DNA from: Dongia sedimenti
Lineage (GTDB): Bacteria > Pseudomonadota > Alphaproteobacteria > Dongiales > Dongiaceae
Assembly (NCBI GenBank): GCA_030715195.1
Contig: JAUYVI010000006.1
Coordinates: 186,001-250,000, forward strand
Reading direction: 5' to 3'
Length of the DNA stretch: 64,000 nt
Shown: piece after piece, positions 42,858 through 52,424 of the stretch
Layout: every line of letters begins with the position of its first letter
Position numbering within the stretch: the first letter of the stretch is position 1
Position numbers and translations under genes: made by a program
The notes under the pieces: generated by a model
What the model was told of the DNA's origin: nothing
Databases searched by the model: none
The model's input: only the letters and a program-made list of their open reading frames with translations

Positions 42858-43996
42858 CGCTTGCCCGACGCCTCGAACGCGATCTGCAGCCGGTCCAGCA
42901 GCGCCGCCTCATCCACCGCGCCACGGAGATGCTGCTCGATGAGGTCGCCGGCCTTCGCCTGGAAGCCGAGATAGCCCGGGAAGCGCGGGCGGGTCCAGCA
43001 CGCTTCCATGGTCTTGAGCGTGGCCGAGTAACAACGACCGAAGCGGGCGTCGATCGCGGGGTCGGTCCAGGTTTCGCGGCGCGCCGGCTGGCCGTGATGC
43101 GCGGCAAACAGGCGCTGCACCTCCGGCGAGGCGGCGAACCGGGCATAGGCGAGGGCGGCTTCGCCGGCGCCGCGCAGCGCGGAAAGACCAAGGCCGGTGC
43201 CGCCGATGGTCGAGCCTTTCGGGCCGTTCGGTCCGGGCAGGTCGTGAAAGCGGAGCGGTTTGCGCTGATCGTTCTCGGCATAGGTGGCGTAGCAATAGAC
43301 CGCGGGGCAGGTGACCAGGTCGTCGCGCGCGACCATCACGTCATGGAGCTCGATGCTGTTCCAGTCGAGGGATTCGCCGGGACAATAGGCGAGCAGCGCG
43401 CGGATATGGTCGAGCGCCGCGCGCGCGGTGTCGCGATCGACCAGCGGCTGCTCGGGATCGGTGGCGCAGGGCCGGCCGAGATTGGCGCAGAGCGTGAAGA
43501 AGGTCATGAGGCTGTGCACGCCCTTGAGGCCGATCGCCAGTTTCAGGCCGTTGCCGGAAGCCTTCCGGCCGAGTGCCAGGAGTTCGCGCCAATCGATCGG
43601 CGGCATCGCGTCCAAGGCGTGCAGCAGATCGGGGCGAGAGACGGCGACCTGGCAGGCGGCGTCGATCGGCACCGCCCAGCAGGCGCCGGCATAGGTGTAG
43701 CTGCCGAGCGACGGGCCGACATAGCGATCGCCGCCGGACGCGGCGATCACCTCATCGACGGGGATGAGGCAGCGGGTCGCCGCGATCTCGCCGCAGAACG
43801 GGTGATCGAGCACGATCAGGTCGTATTCCCGGGCGAGGTCCGGGACCGGGGTGAACTCGAAGCCGTGCAGCGGCCGCGACGACCATTCGATTTCGATCTC
43901 CGGATGTTGTTGTTCGAACAGGCTCTTGGTCGCCAGCAGGGGATCGATGGCGCGCCGATGGCCCCAGGTCATCCCCCGCAACTTGATCCGCGCCAT
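42854..43996 (-). CDS. Solute-binding-protein-like protein without signal peptide
   Basis: A 380-residue protein of the extracellular solute-binding protein fold (family 1-like): hinge-type segments YDLIVLDHPFCGEIAA, VPIDAACQVAVSRPDLL, GGTGLGLSA and a final helical lobe ending FPGYLGFQAKAG. It begins MARIKLRGMTWGHRRAIDP, with no hydrophobic export signal and no upstream in-frame signal, so it is presumably cytoplasmic. The candidate operator pair at 44041-44082 lies just upstream, shared with the divergent Dpp-type transporter operon. It may act as an intracellular ligand sensor or be a domesticated binding protein. Confidence 0.75.
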   Translation of the reverse strand: MARIKLRGMTWGHRRAIDPLLATKSLFEQQHPEIEIEWSSRPLHGFEFTPVPDLAREYDLIVLDHPFCGEIAATRCLIPVDEVIAASGGDRYVGPSLGSYTYAGACWAVPIDAACQVAVSRPDLLHALDAMPPIDWRELLALGRKASGNGLKLAIGLKGVHSLMTFFTLCANLGRPCATDPEQPLVDRDTARAALDHIRALLAYCPGESLDWNSIELHDVMVARDDLVTCPAVYCYATYAENDQRKPLRFHDLPGPNGPKGSTIGGTGLGLSALRGAGEAALAYARFAASPEVQRLFAAHHGQPARRETWTDPAIDARFGRCYSATLKTMEACWTRPRFPGYLGFQAKAGDLIEQHLRGAVDEAALLDRLQIAFEASGKR

Positions 43997-44040
43997 CCGT
44001 CTCTCTCGCCCCTCTCTCGTTGACTCCTGATTCGGGCTAC

Positions 44041-44082
44041 CCTAGCATTCTGGAAATACGTACAACAGTCCGGTATTCTGGA
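44041..44082. promoter_or_regulatory. Candidate IclR operator pair (28 bp between centres)
   Basis: CCTAGCATTCTGGA (44041-44054; its reverse complement TCCAGAATGCTAGG nearly equals the iclR-proximal site) and TCCGGTATTCTGGA (44069-44082). They lie between the divergent signal-less binding protein and the ABC transporter operon. Confidence 0.6.
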
Positions 44083-44139
44083 ATCGTGGAGAACGCGATC
44101 CGGCCAACGGACGCGGGGCAGGCAACAGGGAGAGGCACG

Positions 44140-45669
44140 ATGAGAATCTTGAAACTGATGTCCGGCGCGGCGGCATTCGCCATCGCCATATCCGGCGCGG
44201 CGACTCTGGCCATGGCGGCCGCGGGCGACGAATGCGTGAAGGTGCTGGGCTACGAGTGGAGCGGCGAGAAGCAGTCGATGGATCCGGCCGATATGGAATC
44301 CGGCGACGATGCCTATCATATCTTCACCGTCTACAACCGCCTGGTCGATGTCGACGACAACTTCAAGGTTCTGCCGGAGCTGGCGACCGAATGGTCGGTC
44401 TCGGCCGACGGGCTGACCTGGACCTTCAAGCTGCGCGAAGGCGTGAAATTCCACAGCGGCAAGGACTTCACCTCGGCCGACGTGGTCTACACCTTCAAGC
44501 GCATGCTGGACGAGAAGCTGGGCTCCGGCGCCCGCGCGGTGCTGGAGTTCCTCGACGCCGACGGCATCAAGGCGCCGGACCCGCACACGGTCACCTTCAC
44601 CACCAAGAAGCCGGTGGTCGAGCTGCCGGTGCTGATCACCAACAAGTTCACCAACATCGTGCCGGACGGCGCGAAGCACGAGGACCTGCGCCTGCATGAG
44701 GACGGCACCGGGCCGTTCATGCAGGAAGCGTTCACGCCGAATGCGCCGGTCCGCATCTTCAAGAAGAACCCGAACTACTGGGATGCCGGCAAGCCGAAGG
44801 CGGATTGCATCCGGGTCACCGTGGCCCAGGAAGCGGTCGCGGCGGTCTCGGCGCTGAAGGCCGGCCAGGTCGACCTGATGCTGAACGTCGACCCGTCGGT
44901 GATCTCGACCCTGAAGGACGATCCCTCGGTCAAGCTGCTGGAGACCGCGGCCTCCAACTCGATGACCATCTCGTTCTGGGTCGATACCAAGCCGTTCGAC
45001 AACGTCAAGGTGCGCGAGGCGCTGAAGCTGGTGGTCGATCGCCAGGCGATGATCGACACCGTGCTGCTCGGCTTCGGCGAGCCCGGCGCCGACAACCCGG
45101 TGCCGGTCGGCAATCCGAACTCCTACACCAAGGAAGCGCCGAAGCAGGACATCGAGAAGGCCAAGGCGCTGCTGGCGGAAGCCGGCTACAAGGACGGGCT
45201 GAAGTTCGACCTCTACACCGCGGAAGGCGTGCCCGGCATGGTGCGCATGGCCCAGGTCTATGCCGAGCAGGCGAAGGCGGCGGGGATCGACATCAACGTG
45301 ATCGTGACGCCGGCCGAAAGCTTCTGGGACGACGTCTGGCTGAAGCAGCCGGCGGTGACCTCGGCCTGGTCGATGCGGCCGCCGGGAGAGGGCCTCGCCG
45401 TCGCCTATACCCAGAGCGCCAAGTGGAAGGAGACCCATTGGGAGCGGCCGGATTACGACGCGCTGCTGCTGAAGGCGAACACGACGGTCGATGACGCGGA
45501 GCGGCGGAAGCTGTTCCAGCAGACCGGCGAGCTGCTGGCCAAGGAAGGCGGCCTGGTCCTGCCGATGTTCGTGCACCAGGTGCTGGCCTTGCGCAAAGGC
45601 TGCGAGGGCTACACGCCGCGGGCGCAGAACTTCAACCTGAGCTTTGAAGACCTGAGCTGCAGCAAGTAA
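44140..45669 (+). CDS. ABC transporter substrate-binding protein, family 5 (DppA/OppA type)
   Basis: A 509-residue exported protein: signal peptide with cleavage near LAMAAA, then the family-5 pattern YNRLVDVDDNFKVLPELATEW, LREGVKFHSGKDFTSADVVYT and RIFKKNPNYWDAGKPK. The family binds peptides, nickel or oligosaccharides and sugar acids; the cluster context favours a sugar-derived ligand. The ATG at 44140 follows GGGAGAGGC. A strong terminator directly after it separates it from the permease genes, which would yield more binding protein than membrane components. Confidence 0.9.
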   Translation: MRILKLMSGAAAFAIAISGAATLAMAAAGDECVKVLGYEWSGEKQSMDPADMESGDDAYHIFTVYNRLVDVDDNFKVLPELATEWSVSADGLTWTFKLREGVKFHSGKDFTSADVVYTFKRMLDEKLGSGARAVLEFLDADGIKAPDPHTVTFTTKKPVVELPVLITNKFTNIVPDGAKHEDLRLHEDGTGPFMQEAFTPNAPVRIFKKNPNYWDAGKPKADCIRVTVAQEAVAAVSALKAGQVDLMLNVDPSVISTLKDDPSVKLLETAASNSMTISFWVDTKPFDNVKVREALKLVVDRQAMIDTVLLGFGEPGADNPVPVGNPNSYTKEAPKQDIEKAKALLAEAGYKDGLKFDLYTAEGVPGMVRMAQVYAEQAKAAGIDINVIVTPAESFWDDVWLKQPAVTSAWSMRPPGEGLAVAYTQSAKWKETHWERPDYDALLLKANTTVDDAERRKLFQQTGELLAKEGGLVLPMFVHQVLALRKGCEGYTPRAQNFNLSFEDLSCSK

Positions 45670-45681
45670 GCTGAAGCCAAC

Positions 45682-45725
45682 CGCCCGGATGCCGGAACGG
45701 GAACCGGCATCCGGGCGCTTTTTTT
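45682..45725 (+). terminator. Strong intrinsic terminator within the ABC operon
   Basis: A perfect 14-bp stem, CGCCCGGATGCCGG / CCGGCATCCGGGCG, with an 8-base loop, followed by C and seven T. It lies between the binding-protein and permease genes, so the downstream genes are probably read through partial termination. Confidence 0.9.
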
Positions 45726-45752
45726 GGGTGCAGGCCGAGACCGAGGTTGCCC

Positions 45753-46703
45753 TTGTCGATCCTGAAGCTGGTCGCAACGCGAATCCTGTTGTCGCTGCTG
45801 ACGCTGCTGCTCGTCTCGCTGATCATCTTCTTCGTGCTGGAAATCCTGCCGGGGGATGTCGCCAGCCGCATCCTCGGCCGCGACGCGACCCCGGAGACAC
45901 TGAATACGCTGCGAGAAAAGCTCGGGCTCTACGATCCGGCGGTGCTGCGCTACTGGCACTGGCTCTCGCATTTCGTCACCGGCAATTTCGGACAGTCCCT
46001 GGTCTCGAGCCGGGCGGTGACCGAGATTCTGGCGCCGCGGGTCTTCAACACCGTGCTGCTGTCGCTCTATGCCTTCCTGCTCTATCTGCCGCTGACCGTC
46101 CTCCCCGCGGTGATCCAGGCGATCCGCCGCGACCGTCCGGCCGATCACGCGCTCTCGGTGGTGACCCTGGTCCTGCTCTCGATGCCGGACTTCCTGCTCG
46201 CCACCATCCTGCTCTTTCTGTTCGTCGTGGTGTTCCGGTGGTTCCCGGCGATCTCGCTGGTCGATCCGACCTCGACGGCGCTCGACTATCTCTGGGCGAT
46301 GACGTTGCCCGCGCTCACGCTCGCCATCGTCATGGCGGTCTATGCCGTGCGCATGCTGCGCGACAATCTGATCGAGGTGCTGGATTCCGACTATATCCGC
46401 ATGGCGGAACTGAAGGGGCTTTCGGCGCGGCGCGTGCTGTTCCGCCATGCCCTGCCGAATGCGCTGGTCCCGACCCTCAACGTCACCGCGCTCAACCTCG
46501 CCTATCTGGTCGGCGGCGTGGTGGTGGTCGAGAAGGTGTTTTCCTATCCCGGTTTCGGCAGCCTGCTCGTGGATTCGCTCCAGCTCCGCGATCTGCCGGT
46601 GATCGAGGCGACGGTAATGATCGCCGCCTTGGTCTATGTCGGGGCGAACCTGCTGGCGGATATCGCCTCGGTCCTGCTCAACCCGCGCCTCAGGACCGCC
46701 TGA
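45753..46703 (+). CDS. ABC transporter permease, DppB type
   Basis: A 316-residue permease with the family N-terminal helix, EILPGDVA, LGLYDP, GNFGQSL and the EAA-type loop (AELKGLSARRVLFRHALPNAL) that contacts the ATPase. The TTG at 45753 has GAGG 6 bp upstream; the in-frame TTG at 45747 is too close to it. It follows the intra-operon terminator and is coupled to the next permease (1-bp gap). Confidence 0.9.
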   Translation: MSILKLVATRILLSLLTLLLVSLIIFFVLEILPGDVASRILGRDATPETLNTLREKLGLYDPAVLRYWHWLSHFVTGNFGQSLVSSRAVTEILAPRVFNTVLLSLYAFLLYLPLTVLPAVIQAIRRDRPADHALSVVTLVLLSMPDFLLATILLFLFVVVFRWFPAISLVDPTSTALDYLWAMTLPALTLAIVMAVYAVRMLRDNLIEVLDSDYIRMAELKGLSARRVLFRHALPNALVPTLNVTALNLAYLVGGVVVVEKVFSYPGFGSLLVDSLQLRDLPVIEATVMIAALVYVGANLLADIASVLLNPRLRTA

Positions 46704-46704
46704 G

Positions 46705-47592
46705 ATGGTGGCGATCGACCGCGCCCCCGCCAAGCCGAGACGCCGGTATCGCAACCTGTGGCGCCAGACGCCGCAGAGCTTCCGCATCGGCCTCATCATC
46801 CTGCTGCTGCATCTGATCCTGGCGGTGACCGGGCCGTTCTGGGCGCCCTATGGCTTCTCGCAGATGGGCACCGGCATTCCGCTCTCCGGCATGACGTGGA
46901 AGCATCCGTTCGGCGTCGATCAGCTCGGGCGCGACGTGTTCAGCCGCGTGGTGCATGGCGCGCATATCGTGATCCTGCTCTCGCTCTCCGGCACGGCCCT
47001 GGGGCTGGTGGTCGGCGCTATCCTCGGTCTGCTCTCCGGCTATATCGGCGGCTGGTTCGACAACGCATTGCAAAGACTGCTGGAAGCGCTGATCAGCATT
47101 CCGTTCCTGGTGCTGGCGCTCATCGCCATCGCCTCGGCCGGACCGCAGCTTTCCGGCAATCCGATCCTGGTCGTGGCCGTGGTCGCGCTGGTCTATGCGC
47201 CGCGCATTGCCCGGATGGCGCGGGCGGCGGCGATCGACATCGCGACCCGCGACTACGTCACCATGGCCCGGCTGCGCGGCGAAAGCGCCTGGTCGGTCAT
47301 GCGCCGCGAGCTGCTGCCGAACGCGACCAGCGTGCTGCTGGTGGAGTTCGCCCTGCGCGCCGGTTATGCGCCGGTGCTGATCGGCTCGCTCGGCTTCCTC
47401 GGTTTCGGGTTGCGGCCGCCCACCCCGGAATGGGGATTGATGATCAGCGAGAACCGGGCGCTCATCATCATCACGCCGATCACCGTGCTGGGGCCGGGCC
47501 TGGCGCTGGCCTCGCTGGTGGTCGGGCTCAATCTCTTCACCGAGGGCCTGGCGCGGATCCTCGGGCGCACCGTGCGGCTGGGCAACCAATGA
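46705..47592 (+). CDS. ABC transporter permease, DppC type
   Basis: A 295-residue permease with the DppC signature segment HPFGVDQLGRDVFSRVVHGA and the ATPase-contact loop MARLRGESAWSVMRRELLPNA. It starts 1 bp after the DppB-type stop and its own stop overlaps the start of the fused ATPase gene (ATGA). It pairs with the DppB-type protein to form the membrane channel. Confidence 0.92.
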   Translation: MVAIDRAPAKPRRRYRNLWRQTPQSFRIGLIILLLHLILAVTGPFWAPYGFSQMGTGIPLSGMTWKHPFGVDQLGRDVFSRVVHGAHIVILLSLSGTALGLVVGAILGLLSGYIGGWFDNALQRLLEALISIPFLVLALIAIASAGPQLSGNPILVVAVVALVYAPRIARMARAAAIDIATRDYVTMARLRGESAWSVMRRELLPNATSVLLVEFALRAGYAPVLIGSLGFLGFGLRPPTPEWGLMISENRALIIITPITVLGPGLALASLVVGLNLFTEGLARILGRTVRLGNQ

Positions 47593-49640
47593 CCCCGGAC
47601 ACCGTCCTCGAAGTCCGCAGCCTGAGCGTCGCCTATCGGCAGGGCGCCGGCTGGTCGCGCGCGGTCGATGATGTCAGTTTTGCGCTGAAGAAGGGCGAGG
47701 TGTTCGGTCTGGTCGGCGAGTCCGGCTGCGGCAAGTCCACGGTCTCGCTGCAGCTGCTCGGCTATCGCCACCCGTCGCTGCGCGCCGAAGGCGGCGCAGT
47801 CCTGTTCAAGGACCAGAATCTGCTCAAGCTCGCACGGCCGGAGCTCGACAAGCTGCGCGGCGAGAAGATTGCCTTCGTGCCGCAGAATCCGACCACCGCG
47901 CTCAATCCCGGCATCCGCATCGGCCGGCAGGTCGCCGAGACCATGGTCGCGCACGGCCGCGCGAAGGATTTGGGCGGCGCCGATGCGGTGGTCGGCAAAT
48001 ACCTGAAGCTGGTCGGCCTGCCGGTCGATCCCGCTTTCCTGCGGCGCTATCCGCATCAGCTCTCCGGCGGACAGCAGCAGCGTGTCTGCATCGCCATGGC
48101 GCTGTGCTGCGATCCTGACCTGCTGGTGCTGGACGAACCGACCACCGGGCTCGACGTGACGACCCAGGAGCAGATCGTCTCGCTGCTGATAGCGCTCAGG
48201 GCGCGGATCGGCCTCGCCATGCTCTACGTGACCCACGACCTGGCGCTGCTCTCGCAGATCGCCGACCGCATCGGCGTGATGTATGCGGGCAAGATGGTCG
48301 AGGTGGCGGAGACCGAGGTCATCTTCAACGCGCCGAAGCATCCCTATACCCGCGGGCTGATCGGCTCGATTCCGCGCATCGATTTCGACTCTGCCGAACG
48401 GGAGCGGCCGCTGCGCGGCCTGCTGCGGCGCCAGGAACTGCCGCCCGGCTGCCCGTTCAGTCCGCGCTGCGACTTTGCGCTGGAACGCTGCTTTACCGAA
48501 CCGCAGAAGGCCGAGCCGACCGGACCGGAGAGCAGCGTCGCCTGCTGGCGCTGGCGCGAGATCGTTCCGCTGCCGCCGGAGCCGATCGTGATCCCGCCGT
48601 TGCCCGAGGCGAAGGGTGAACTTCCGCTGCTGACGGTGGACAAGCTCGACATCCACTACGGCAGTGCCGGCAAGGTGTTCCGCGCGGTCAACGACGTTTC
48701 CTTCGCGATCCGCCAGGGCGAAGTCTTTGCCCTGGTCGGCGAATCCGGGAGCGGCAAGTCGACAATCGCCCGGGCGATCAGCGGCTTGGTGCCGCCGGCT
48801 GCCGGCACGGTGACGCTCGAGGGCAAGGCGCTGGCGCCGCGGGTCAACCGCCGCAGCGCCGCGCAGAGGCGGCTGATCCAATACATCTTCCAGAACCCGG
48901 ACGCCTCGCTCAATCCGCGGGCGCGGGTCGGCGAAACCATCGCCCGGCCGCTGCACTATTTCTTCCGTCTCGACCGGTCGAAGGCGGCGGAGAGGGTCGC
49001 GGCGGCCCTGGCCGACGTCCAGCTCGACGGCAGCTACGCGGCGCGCTTCCCGGACCAGCTCTCCGGCGGCGAGCGCCAGCGGGTGGCGATCGCCCGGGCG
49101 CTGGCGGCCGAGCCGGCGCTGCTGCTCTGCGACGAGATCCTGTCGGCGCTCGACGTCTCGGTGCAGGCCAACATCCTGAAGCTCCTGCAGGCGCTGAAGG
49201 CCGAGCATGCGATCGCCATGCTGTTCATCTCGCACGATCTCGCCGTGGTGCGGATGCTGGCCGACCATGTCTGCGTGCTCTATGGCGGCGAGGTCATGGA
49301 GATCGGGCCGGTTGACCGGATCTTCGCCGCGCCCTTCCATCCGTATACCCACACGTTGCTCCAGGCCGTCCCGGTGCCCTTGCAGCCGCCGCCGGCGAGC
49401 GACGGGCTGAATGCCGGCGAGCCGCAGCGCGGCGGGCAGGGTTGCGTCTTCGCCGGGCGCTGCCCCTGGCAGATCGGCGACATCTGCGAGACCACGCGGC
49501 CGCCCTGGCGCGCGGGCGAAGGCGGTTTGCGGCTGCGCTGCCACCACACCATCGAGGCACTCAACGAACTGGCCGACTGGCCACCTCTCACTGAAACTTC
49601 GCGTGCAACAAGGACGAGACATGAAAATCGAGTCGATTGA
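47589..49640 (+). CDS. Fused DppD-DppF-type ABC transporter ATPase
   Basis: A 683-residue protein with two complete nucleotide-binding domains. First half: Walker [10 protein letters not shown], signature LSGGQQQR, Walker [13 protein letters not shown] and the Cys cluster [14 protein letters not shown] of oligopeptide-type ATPases. Second half: [29 protein letters not shown], with [15 protein letters not shown]. The Cys-rich tails can hold an iron-sulfur cluster in this family. Fusion of the two ATPases is common in alphaproteobacteria. The end overlaps the next gene by 20 bp. Confidence 0.93.
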   Translation: MTPDTVLEVRSLSVAYRQGAGWSRAVDDVSFALKKGEVFGLVGESGCGKSTVSLQLLGYRHPSLRAEGGAVLFKDQNLLKLARPELDKLRGEKIAFVPQNPTTALNPGIRIGRQVAETMVAHGRAKDLGGADAVVGKYLKLVGLPVDPAFLRRYPHQLSGGQQQRVCIAMALCCDPDLLVLDEPTTGLDVTTQEQIVSLLIALRARIGLAMLYVTHDLALLSQIADRIGVMYAGKMVEVAETEVIFNAPKHPYTRGLIGSIPRIDFDSAERERPLRGLLRRQELPPGCPFSPRCDFALERCFTEPQKAEPTGPESSVACWRWREIVPLPPEPIVIPPLPEAKGELPLLTVDKLDIHYGSAGKVFRAVNDVSFAIRQGEVFALVGESGSGKSTIARAISGLVPPAAGTVTLEGKALAPRVNRRSAAQRRLIQYIFQNPDASLNPRARVGETIARPLHYFFRLDRSKAAERVAAALADVQLDGSYAARFPDQLSGGERQRVAIARALAAEPALLLCDEILSALDVSVQANILKLLQALKAEHAIAMLFISHDLAVVRMLADHVCVLYGGEVMEIGPVDRIFAAPFHPYTHTLLQAVPVPLQPPPASDGLNAGEPQRGGQGCVFAGRCPWQIGDICETTRPPWRAGEGGLRLRCHHTIEALNELADWPPLTETSRATRTRHENRVD

Positions 49641-50799
49641 TTTCTTCTACATCTCCATGCCGGTCGTCACCGATGCCGGCGACGGCAGCCAGGATGCGCT
49701 GCTGGTGCGGGTCCGCTCGGGGAATATCGAGGCCTGGGGCGAGTGCGAGGCCTCGCCGCTGACCTCCATCGCGTCATCCATCGCGCCGATGTCGCATGGC
49801 GCCTGCCGCCCGGTCTCGGCGCAGGTGCTGGGCGAGGATGTTTCCTCGCCGAAGGACATCGCGCGGCTGGCGGCCACCATCCAGTGGAACTGCATGGATC
49901 TCCTCCAGGCGGCGCACACCTGGTCGGGGATCGAGATCGCGCTCTGGGACCTGCTCGGCAAGAAGGAGAGCGTGCCGGTCTACAAGCTGCTCGGCTACGA
50001 CAAGGCCTATCCGAAGGTGCCTTATGCCTCGCAGCTGTTCGGCGACACGGCGCAGGAGACTCTGACGCTCTGCAAGGCGGCGCGCGATGCCGGCTATCGC
50101 GCGGTCAAATGCGGCTGGGGGCCGTTCGGCCGCGGCACATTGAAAGACGATGCCGACCATCTGCAGGCGGCGCGCGAGGGAATCGGCAAGGACGGCACCC
50201 TGCTGATCGATGCCGGGCAGATCTTCGGCGAGGACGTCGATGCGGCGGCGGCGCGGCTGCCGGCTTTGGAAGGCGTCAATGCCACCTGGTTCGAGGAGCC
50301 GTTCAACGGCAGTGCCTATGAGGCCTATGGCGCGCTGGCGAAGCGGTCCCGGACGGTGCGGTTGGCGGGCGGGGAGGCGGCGCACAACACCTTCATGGCG
50401 CGGCACACCATCGATTACGGCGGCGTCGGCTTCATCCAGATCGATTGCGGCCGGATCGGCGGCATCGGTCCGGCCAAGCAGGTCGCGGATTACGCGGTCG
50501 GCAAGGGCATCACCTATGTGAACCACACCTTCACCACCCATCTCGCGCTCTGTGCCTCGATCCAGCCTTTCGCGGGGTTGAAGGATCACAAGATCTGCGA
50601 ATACCCGGTGCGGCCGCAGCCGATGGCCTGGGAGATGTGCAAGACCCACATCGCCCCCAATGCGCAGGGCGAAATCGTGGTGCCGGAGGCGCCGGGCCTT
50701 GGCATCGAGATCGATCTCGCGGCGGTGAAGAAGTACCTGATCGACGCCGAGATCAAGGTCGGCGGCAAGGTGCTGTACAAGACACCGAGCCTCGCCTAG
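49621..50799 (+). CDS. Enolase-superfamily (mandelate racemase-like) protein
   Basis: A 392-residue protein; the start lies inside the last codons of the ATPase gene and is preceded by AAGGACGAG, so it belongs to the transporter operon. Barrel ligands: LLIDAGQIFG (Asp), TWFEEPF (Glu), LAGGEAAHN (Glu). Dyad: Asp in IQIDCGRIGG and His 27 residues later in VNHTFTTHLA. The second strand has KCGWG, without a second Lys. This combination differs from the other three paralogues, so it probably acts on a different substrate or step, most likely on whatever the transporter imports. Confidence 0.9.
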   Translation: MKIESIDFFYISMPVVTDAGDGSQDALLVRVRSGNIEAWGECEASPLTSIASSIAPMSHGACRPVSAQVLGEDVSSPKDIARLAATIQWNCMDLLQAAHTWSGIEIALWDLLGKKESVPVYKLLGYDKAYPKVPYASQLFGDTAQETLTLCKAARDAGYRAVKCGWGPFGRGTLKDDADHLQAAREGIGKDGTLLIDAGQIFGEDVDAAAARLPALEGVNATWFEEPFNGSAYEAYGALAKRSRTVRLAGGEAAHNTFMARHTIDYGGVGFIQIDCGRIGGIGPAKQVADYAVGKGITYVNHTFTTHLALCASIQPFAGLKDHKICEYPVRPQPMAWEMCKTHIAPNAQGEIVVPEAPGLGIEIDLAAVKKYLIDAEIKVGGKVLYKTPSLA

Positions 50800-51528
50800 C
50801 TAGCGGACGTTCCGTCCCTTGCGCCGCTGCAGGCGGAGGATGTGCTGGTCGAGCTCCTCGTCCAGCGCCTCCGCCTTGCCGGCGGCGAGGATGTCCCGCA
50901 GACGTCGGTGCTGCCCCACGATCGCCTTGGCGTCGCGCTCGCTGCGGATCTCCTTGCCGAACACGATGAGCACATGGCGGGCGAGGGCGTCCCACAGCTT
51001 CTGCACGATCGCATTGCCGGAAGCGCGGCAGATCTCGCGGTGAAAATCGAGATCGGCCTTGCTGATCTCGATCCACTCCATGTGCGCCGCGGCGCGTTCC
51101 ATGGCCGTGAGGATCTTATCCAGCCTCAGGAGCAGCGCCGGCTCGCGGCGATAGGCTTCCATGGCGCCGCGCATCGCGATCTTCTCCAGGGCGAGGCGCG
51201 CCTCGCAGATCTCATCGATCCGCGCCTCGTCGAACGTGGCGAGGCGGGTGCCGCGATGCGGCGCGCTCTCGACGATGCCCTGCGCTTCCAGGATCTTCAG
51301 CGCCTCGCGCAGCGGCACCCGGCTCATCTGCAGGAGCCGCGCCAGCTCGACCTCGAGCAGCCGCTGGCCCGGCTGCAGGGCGCCCGAGGCGACGCCGAGC
51401 ACAATCGCTTCGGCCGCGCGTTCGGCAAGGCCCGGATTGGGCGCCAGCGTCAGCCCTTCGGCCGCGGTCATCGGGCTGATCGGTTCGGGGGTCAGGATCT
51501 CGCTGGCGGTCAGGCGGCGGCGCGGCAT
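50800..51528 (-). CDS. GntR-family (FCD domain) transcriptional regulator
   Basis: A 242-residue regulator with a winged helix-turn-helix (LLEVELARLLQMSRVPLREALKILEAQGIVE) and a C-terminal all-helical FCD ligand domain (metal-binding type: DLDFHREICRASGN, HRRLRDIL). The ATG at 51528 is the first that leaves room for the N-terminal arm; a longer frame reaches 51666 but crosses the operator region. It is divergent from the SDR-SDR-enolase-SDR operon and probably represses it. FCD regulators typically respond to sugar acids or small carboxylates. Confidence 0.9.
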   Translation of the reverse strand: MPRRRLTASEILTPEPISPMTAAEGLTLAPNPGLAERAAEAIVLGVASGALQPGQRLLEVELARLLQMSRVPLREALKILEAQGIVESAPHRGTRLATFDEARIDEICEARLALEKIAMRGAMEAYRREPALLLRLDKILTAMERAAAHMEWIEISKADLDFHREICRASGNAIVQKLWDALARHVLIVFGKEIRSERDAKAIVGQHRRLRDILAAGKAEALDEELDQHILRLQRRKGRNVR

Positions 51529-51550
51529 GATTCGATCATCTCTGTAAGAT

Positions 51551-51574
51551 TGTATACATTTATTATGTCGACAT
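51551..51574. promoter_or_regulatory. Candidate GntR operator: TGTATACA and ATGTCGACAT
   Basis: Two palindromes of the form TGTnnACA, TGTATACA (51551-51558) and ATGTCGACAT (51565-51574), with centres 15 bp apart in the gap between gntR and the divergent SDR operon. The pattern fits FadR-type GntR boxes (GT...AC). CATTCT at 51572 resembles half of the IclR element. Confidence 0.55.
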
Positions 51575-51646
51575 TCTAGCGCGGTACTGCCAAGCTTCCC
51601 AGAACAAAGCGGCGGAAATCGGCCGCGGAAGACAACAGGGACCGGT

Positions 51647-52408
51647 GTGGCGAGACTAGAGGGCAAGCGGGCGCTGATCTATGGCGGCGGGACCGGCATC
51701 GGCTTCGCCTGCGCCGAGGCGATGATTCGCGAGGGCGCCGCGGTCTTTCTATCCGGACGCCGGGAAGGCGTGCTCAACGAAGCGCATGCCAGGCTGCAAA
51801 CACTCGGCAAGGTCGGCTTTGCCGCGGGCGACGCGACCATGGAAGAGGACGTGCAGCGGGTGACCGCAATTGCGGCCGATTTCATGGACGGGCTCGACAC
51901 GATCGTGGTCAGCGCGGGGGCCGCGGGCAAGACCCCGATCTTCGACACCCCGGTCGCGGAGTTCAAGCGCATCGCCGACCATTCCCTGCTGCCGCCCTTC
52001 CTCGCCATGCGCTTCGGGGCCGAGCATCTCCTGAAGGCGGGCCAGGGTTCGGTGATCGTGATCTCCTCGATGTTCGGCCTGACCGGGCAGAAGGAGCGGG
52101 TCGGCTATTGCTCGGGCAAGTGGGGCGTGATCGGCCTCGTCAAGGCGGCGGCGATGGATTTCGCCGAGCGCGGCGTGCGGGTCAATGCGATCTGCCCCGG
52201 CTTCATCGAGACGCCGCTCTCGATCGAGACCGCGAAGCTGGAACCGAACTGGGAAGAAATCATCGCGTTCAAGCGCCGCATGCATCCGATCCCGCGCCCG
52301 GGCAAGCTCGAGGAGGTGGGCGAGCTCGCGGTCTATCTCGCCTGCGATCTCGCCGCCTTCATGACCGGCCAGGCGATCGCGATCGATGGCGGCTTCACCA
52401 CGCGCTGA
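51647..52408 (+). CDS. SDR-family oxidoreductase
   Basis: A 253-residue short-chain dehydrogenase starting with GTG (CAGGGA upstream): GGGTGIG coenzyme motif, SAGAAG in place of the usual NNAG, ISSMFG with the catalytic Ser, then YCSGKWG, which keeps the catalytic Tyr and Lys, and the C-terminal AIDGGFTTR. It is first in the GntR-controlled operon with a second SDR, an enolase-superfamily enzyme and a third SDR. Confidence 0.9.
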   Translation: MARLEGKRALIYGGGTGIGFACAEAMIREGAAVFLSGRREGVLNEAHARLQTLGKVGFAAGDATMEEDVQRVTAIAADFMDGLDTIVVSAGAAGKTPIFDTPVAEFKRIADHSLLPPFLAMRFGAEHLLKAGQGSVIVISSMFGLTGQKERVGYCSGKWGVIGLVKAAAMDFAERGVRVNAICPGFIETPLSIETAKLEPNWEEIIAFKRRMHPIPRPGKLEEVGELAVYLACDLAAFMTGQAIAIDGGFTTR

Positions 52409-52424
52409 TCAGGGGGATGGTGCC

